A stretch of DNA of 64,000 bases. It comes from Aquarana catesbeiana. Taxonomy: Eukaryota > Chordata > Amphibia > Anura > Ranidae. The notes under the pieces are model-generated. The model was given only the letters and a program-made list of their open reading frames with translations. It was not told the DNA's origin and ran no database searches. Each line of letters opens with the position of its first letter. The first letter of the stretch is position 1. The stretch lies in the NCBI RefSeq assembly GCF_042186555.1, contig NC_133327.1, forward strand, positions 330,282,495 to 330,346,494, written 5' to 3'. Shown here piece after piece: positions 60,815 to 64,000 of this stretch. A program made the position numbers and the translations under genes.

Positions 60815-63050
60815 ACCTAATTACAATTATTATTATACAGCATTTATATAGTGCCAACAGTTTACGCAGCGCTTTACAACATTAGGGAGGACAGTACAAG
60901 TACAATACAATTCAATACAGGAGGAATCAGAGGGCCCTGCTCGTTAGCGCTTACAATCTAGGAGGGAGGGTCAAGGTATACAAAAGGATAATAGCTGTGG
61001 GGGATGAGCTGATGGAGAAAATAGTGCAGTCGTTAGATGGAGGCAGGATAGGCTTCTCTGAAGAGGAAAGTTTTTAGGGATTGCCTAAATGTGGATAAAT
61101 TTGGAGACAGTCTGACAGATTGGGGTAGGGAATTTCAGAGGATGGGCGAGGCTCGTGAGAAGTCCTGGAGGCGGATATGGGAGGAGGTGATGAGAGAGCT
61201 AGAGAGCAGGAGGAATGGAGAGGGCGATTAGGTTGATATTTTGAGACTAGGCTAGTGATGTAGCTGGGGGCAGAGTTGTGGATGGCTTTGTAACTTGTTG
61301 TTAGTATTTTGAATTTAATTCGTTGGGCGAGTGGCAGCCAATGGAGGGATTGGCAGAGGGGGGTAGCAGACACTGAGCGATTTGTAAGGTGGATGAGTCT
61401 GGCAGCAGCATTCATGATGGACTGAAGGGGGGGATAGTCTATTTAAAGGTAAGCCAATGAGGAGGGAGTTGCAGTAGTCGAGGCGAGAGATAACCAGGGA
61501 GTGAATCAGGAGCTTTGTGGTTTAGTTGGTTAGAAAGGGACGTAGTTTAGAGATGTTGCGGAGGTTGAGGCGGCAAACTTTGGAAAGTGATTGGATGTGG
61601 GGCCGAAAGGAGAGTTCAGAATCCAGGATAACACCTAGTACCCTGACATATGGGGACGGGTGGATGGTTGTGCCATTGCTCTTGACAGACAAGTCAGGGG
61701 AAGAGGCACGTGAGGGAGGAAATATTATAAGCTCGGTTTTGGACAAGTTAAGTTTGAGGAAGTGGTGTGACATCCATACAGATATGTCGGTTAGTAAGTT
61801 AGTGATGCGCGAGGAGACTGATGGAGTGAGTTGAGGGGTGGAGAGATAGATTTGTGTGTCGTCAGCGTAGAAATGATATTGAAAGCCGTGAGAGGCTATC
61901 AGCTGACCCAGGGAAGAGGTGTAGATTGAAAATAAAAGAGGTCCAAGAACAGAACCTTGGGGGACCCCGACAGAGAAGGGAAGAGGAGTGGAGGAAGTAG
62001 AATTGTAAGTGACACTGAAGGTGCGTTGGGATAGGTAGGATGATAGCCACTGAAGAGCACAGTCACGGAGACCGAGGTAGTAAAGTTTTTTTGAGGATGA
62101 GGGGGTGGTCAACCGTGTCAAAGGCAGCTGAAAGATCCAGAAGTAGGAGTACAGAATAGTGTCCGTTGGTTTTTGCAGTTAGTAGGTCATTTGTGGGTTT
62201 TAAAAGAGCAGTTTCTGTGGAGTGTTGAGGGCGAAATCCAGATTGAAGGAGATCAAGAAGGTTGTTTTTAATGAGGTGGTCACTCAGTTGGTTGTAAACC
62301 AGGCGTTCAAGGAGTTTAGAGGAAAAGGGGAGCAAGGAGATAGGGCGTAGGTTGTTAAGATTGGTAGGTTCCAAGGACGGCTTTTTAAGTATGGGGGTGA
62401 CCAGTGCATTTTTTAGAGTATTGGGGAAGACGCCAGAGGTGAGGGAGAGATTGAAGATGTGGGTTAGAGAGTGTAGGATGGAGTCAGAGGGCGACCGTAG
62501 CATATGAGAGGGAATAGGGTCCAGGGGACAGGTGGTTAGGTGGGCGATAGAAAGGAGTTTAGCAACTTCGTCTGTAGTAGCAGATTTGAATAGGGGGAGT
62601 GTCAGTTGTACCTGTTGACATGGGGTCTTAGCTGGGGGAGATACCTGTAGAGCGGAGATTTCATCGCGGATTGTATCAATCTTGTTTTTGAAGTGATTAG
62701 CGATCTCCTGGGCAGTGAGTGAGTCAGTGGGTGGAGGCATTGGAGGACAAAGTAGAGAGTTGAAGGTAGAGAAGAGTTTACGGGGACTAGATGAGAAGGT
62801 GTTAATAAGAGCTGTAAAATAGGTTTGCTTGGCAGTGTGGAGGAGAGAATAGTATTTTTGGAGGGCAGATTTGTATTGGTTGAAGTCTTTGAGAGACTTA
62901 GTCTTGTGCCACAGACGCTCAAGAGCGCGACTACGTTTTTTGATTATTTTAGTGTCATCTGTTTGCCAGGGTTGTAGGGGTCGAGGCCTGATTCTGGGTG
63001 TAGTGAGGGGAGCGAGCTTGTCCAAGGTTGTAGTGAATATTCAGTCAGAA
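60815..63050 (-). mobile_element. L2-type LINE, 5'-truncated
   Basis: The minus-strand frame 63025-62063 carries the N-terminal reverse transcriptase motifs: NNLRPISLLPFSSKLLERLV, then LLDLLQSGFRPQHSTETALL, then LLLLDLSAAFDTVDH. Frame 62121-61522 continues with GVPQGSVLGPLLFSIYTSSL, then YADDTQIYLS, then LNLSKTELIIFPPS and RVLGVILDSELSF. Frame 61415-61074 is the C-terminal region (ARLIHLTN, LHWLPLAQRIKFKILTTSYK). Frame breaks lie near 62100 and between 61522 and 61415. The catalytic YADD is intact. The 3' tail is the L2 motif GCGCTTTACAACATTAGGG with ATTATTATTAT. Confidence 0.9.
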
Positions 63051-63064
63051 TAAGTTGTGCCTTT

Positions 63065-64000
63065 TTAACCACTTCAATACCAGGCACTTAGACACCTTCC
63101 CGCCCAGCCCAATTTTCACCTTTCAGTGCTGTTGCAATTTGAATGACAATTGCGCGATCATGCTACACTGTACCCAAACAAATTTTTTATCATTTTGTTC
63201 CCACAAATAGAGCTTTCTTTTGGTGGTATTTGATCACCTCTGCGGTTTTTATTTTTTGCGCAACAAATAAAAAAAGACCGAAAATTTCGAAAAAAAACAA
63301 GTTTTTCTTTGTTTCTGTTAAATTTTTTTGTAAATAAGTACGCTTTCTCCTTCAATAATGGGCACTGATATGGCTGCACTGATGGGCACTGATACGGCGG
63401 CACTGATGGGCACCGATGAGGTGGCACCAATGAGGTGGCATTGATGATGGGCACTGATAGGCGGCACTGATGGGCACTGATAGGTGGCACTGATGGGCAC
63501 TGATAGGTGGCACTGGTATGCGGCACTGATGGGCACTCATAGGTGGCACCGATGGGCACACATAGGCGGCACTGATGGGCACTCGTAGGTGGCATTGACT
63601 GGTATATATGGGTGGCACTGATGGGTACTTATGTGTGGCACTGATGTGTGGCACTGATGGGCACTGATAGGTGGGCACAGATGGGCACTGACAGGTGGCA
63701 CCTATGGGCAATGACAGTTGGCACAGATGGGCAATGACAGGTGGCACTGAAAAAAGCATTGCTGGGCAGATCTGGGCATTGCTGGGCAGATCATGGATAT
63801 AATAGTGCCAATCAGTGCCCATTTGTGGGCACTGATTGGCACAGATTGGGCACATGTGGATGGCCATGGGGTACATACCTGGCCATCCACGTTGCCCCTT
63901 CCCTGGTGGTCCTAGTGGCATCCCTGGTGGTCCAGTGTGGTGATCTGAGGGGGGGCTGCGCTGATAAACAATCAGCGCAGACCCCCCCTGCCAGGAGAGC
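63065..64000. mobile_element. TTAA-flanked element, family TTAACCACTT, cut by window end
   Basis: It starts TTAACCACTTCAATACCAGG and shares CACAAATAGAGCTTTCTTTT and GATCACCTCTGCGGTTTTTA with 41160-41220. A minisatellite follows. Near the right edge GGGGGGCTGCGCTGAT and ATCAGCGCAGACCCCCC form a perfect hairpin. Confidence 0.8.
63357..63760. repeat. ~24-bp minisatellite (GGCACTGATGGGCACTGATA)
   Basis: About 16 copies of GGTGGCACTGATGGGCACTG-ATA with substitutions lie inside the TTAA element. Long reverse frames (ISATYQCPSVPP) are artefacts. Confidence 0.92.

Noticed and set aside
63158..63921. Minus-strand frames of 72-189 codons at the right edge
   Set aside because: They are translations of the GGGCACTGAT minisatellite.
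1..64000. tRNA genes
   Set aside because: No segment with paired A- and B-boxes and a plausible cloverleaf was recognised by reading; a covariance-model search was not possible here.

Overview
The window is a stretch of vertebrate nuclear DNA, most likely from a frog. It holds one recognisable host gene, the 5' half of SLC35A1 (Golgi CMP-sialic acid transporter), on the + strand. The organism call rests on the SLC35A1 exons, on large introns, and on the mobile-element mix: Tc1/mariner, DIRS, Penelope, CR1, L2 and L1 elements, an endogenous retrovirus (ERV), and many short palindromic TTAA-flanked elements. That mix is typical of anuran amphibians. The species cannot be named from sequence alone.

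Layout. 1-8700 is upstream DNA: a Tc1 end, a decayed DIRS element, two minisatellites, a 5'-truncated L1 embedded in Tc1 sequence, and a 30-bp minisatellite (7425-8682) that ends about 300 bp before the SLC35A1 start codon. SLC35A1 coding exons lie at 8987-8999, 16211-16388, 42387-42546, 43082-43234 and 58872-58938. They encode 190 complete codons, a little over half of the expected protein; the remaining exons lie beyond the right edge. Intron 1 (7.2 kb) holds a CR1 LINE split by a 3.2 kb TTAA-flanked insertion that carries a C-rich satellite. Intron 2 (26 kb) holds a 7.7 kb provirus in antisense orientation, a 5.1 kb inverted-repeat element (27825-32904) with an inserted 5S rRNA-like sequence, a Penelope-like element inside a short palindromic element, and many smaller repeats. 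Intron 4 (15.6 kb) holds a complete-length but broken Tc1 element and a second, 7.6 kb Tc1 copy that has been invaded by a DIRS-like element and by a 2.3 kb near-perfect palindrome. Intron 5, open to the right edge, holds a retrocopy-like 3' end, an L2 LINE and a TTAA-flanked element with a minisatellite.

Every long open frame other than SLC35A1 is either mobile-element coding sequence, nearly always broken, or an artefact of tandem repeats. The one intact long element frame is the 381-codon gag-like frame of the provirus. The most notable observations are: the provirus lacks any recognisable pol yet has about 98% identical LTRs and a perfect 5-bp target duplication; a CCHC zinc knuckle lies at the end of its Env-like frame; SLC35A1 intron 4 appears to use a GC donor; the large palindrome has a 3-bp target duplication; and TTAA elements repeatedly share the terminal TTAA of their neighbours.
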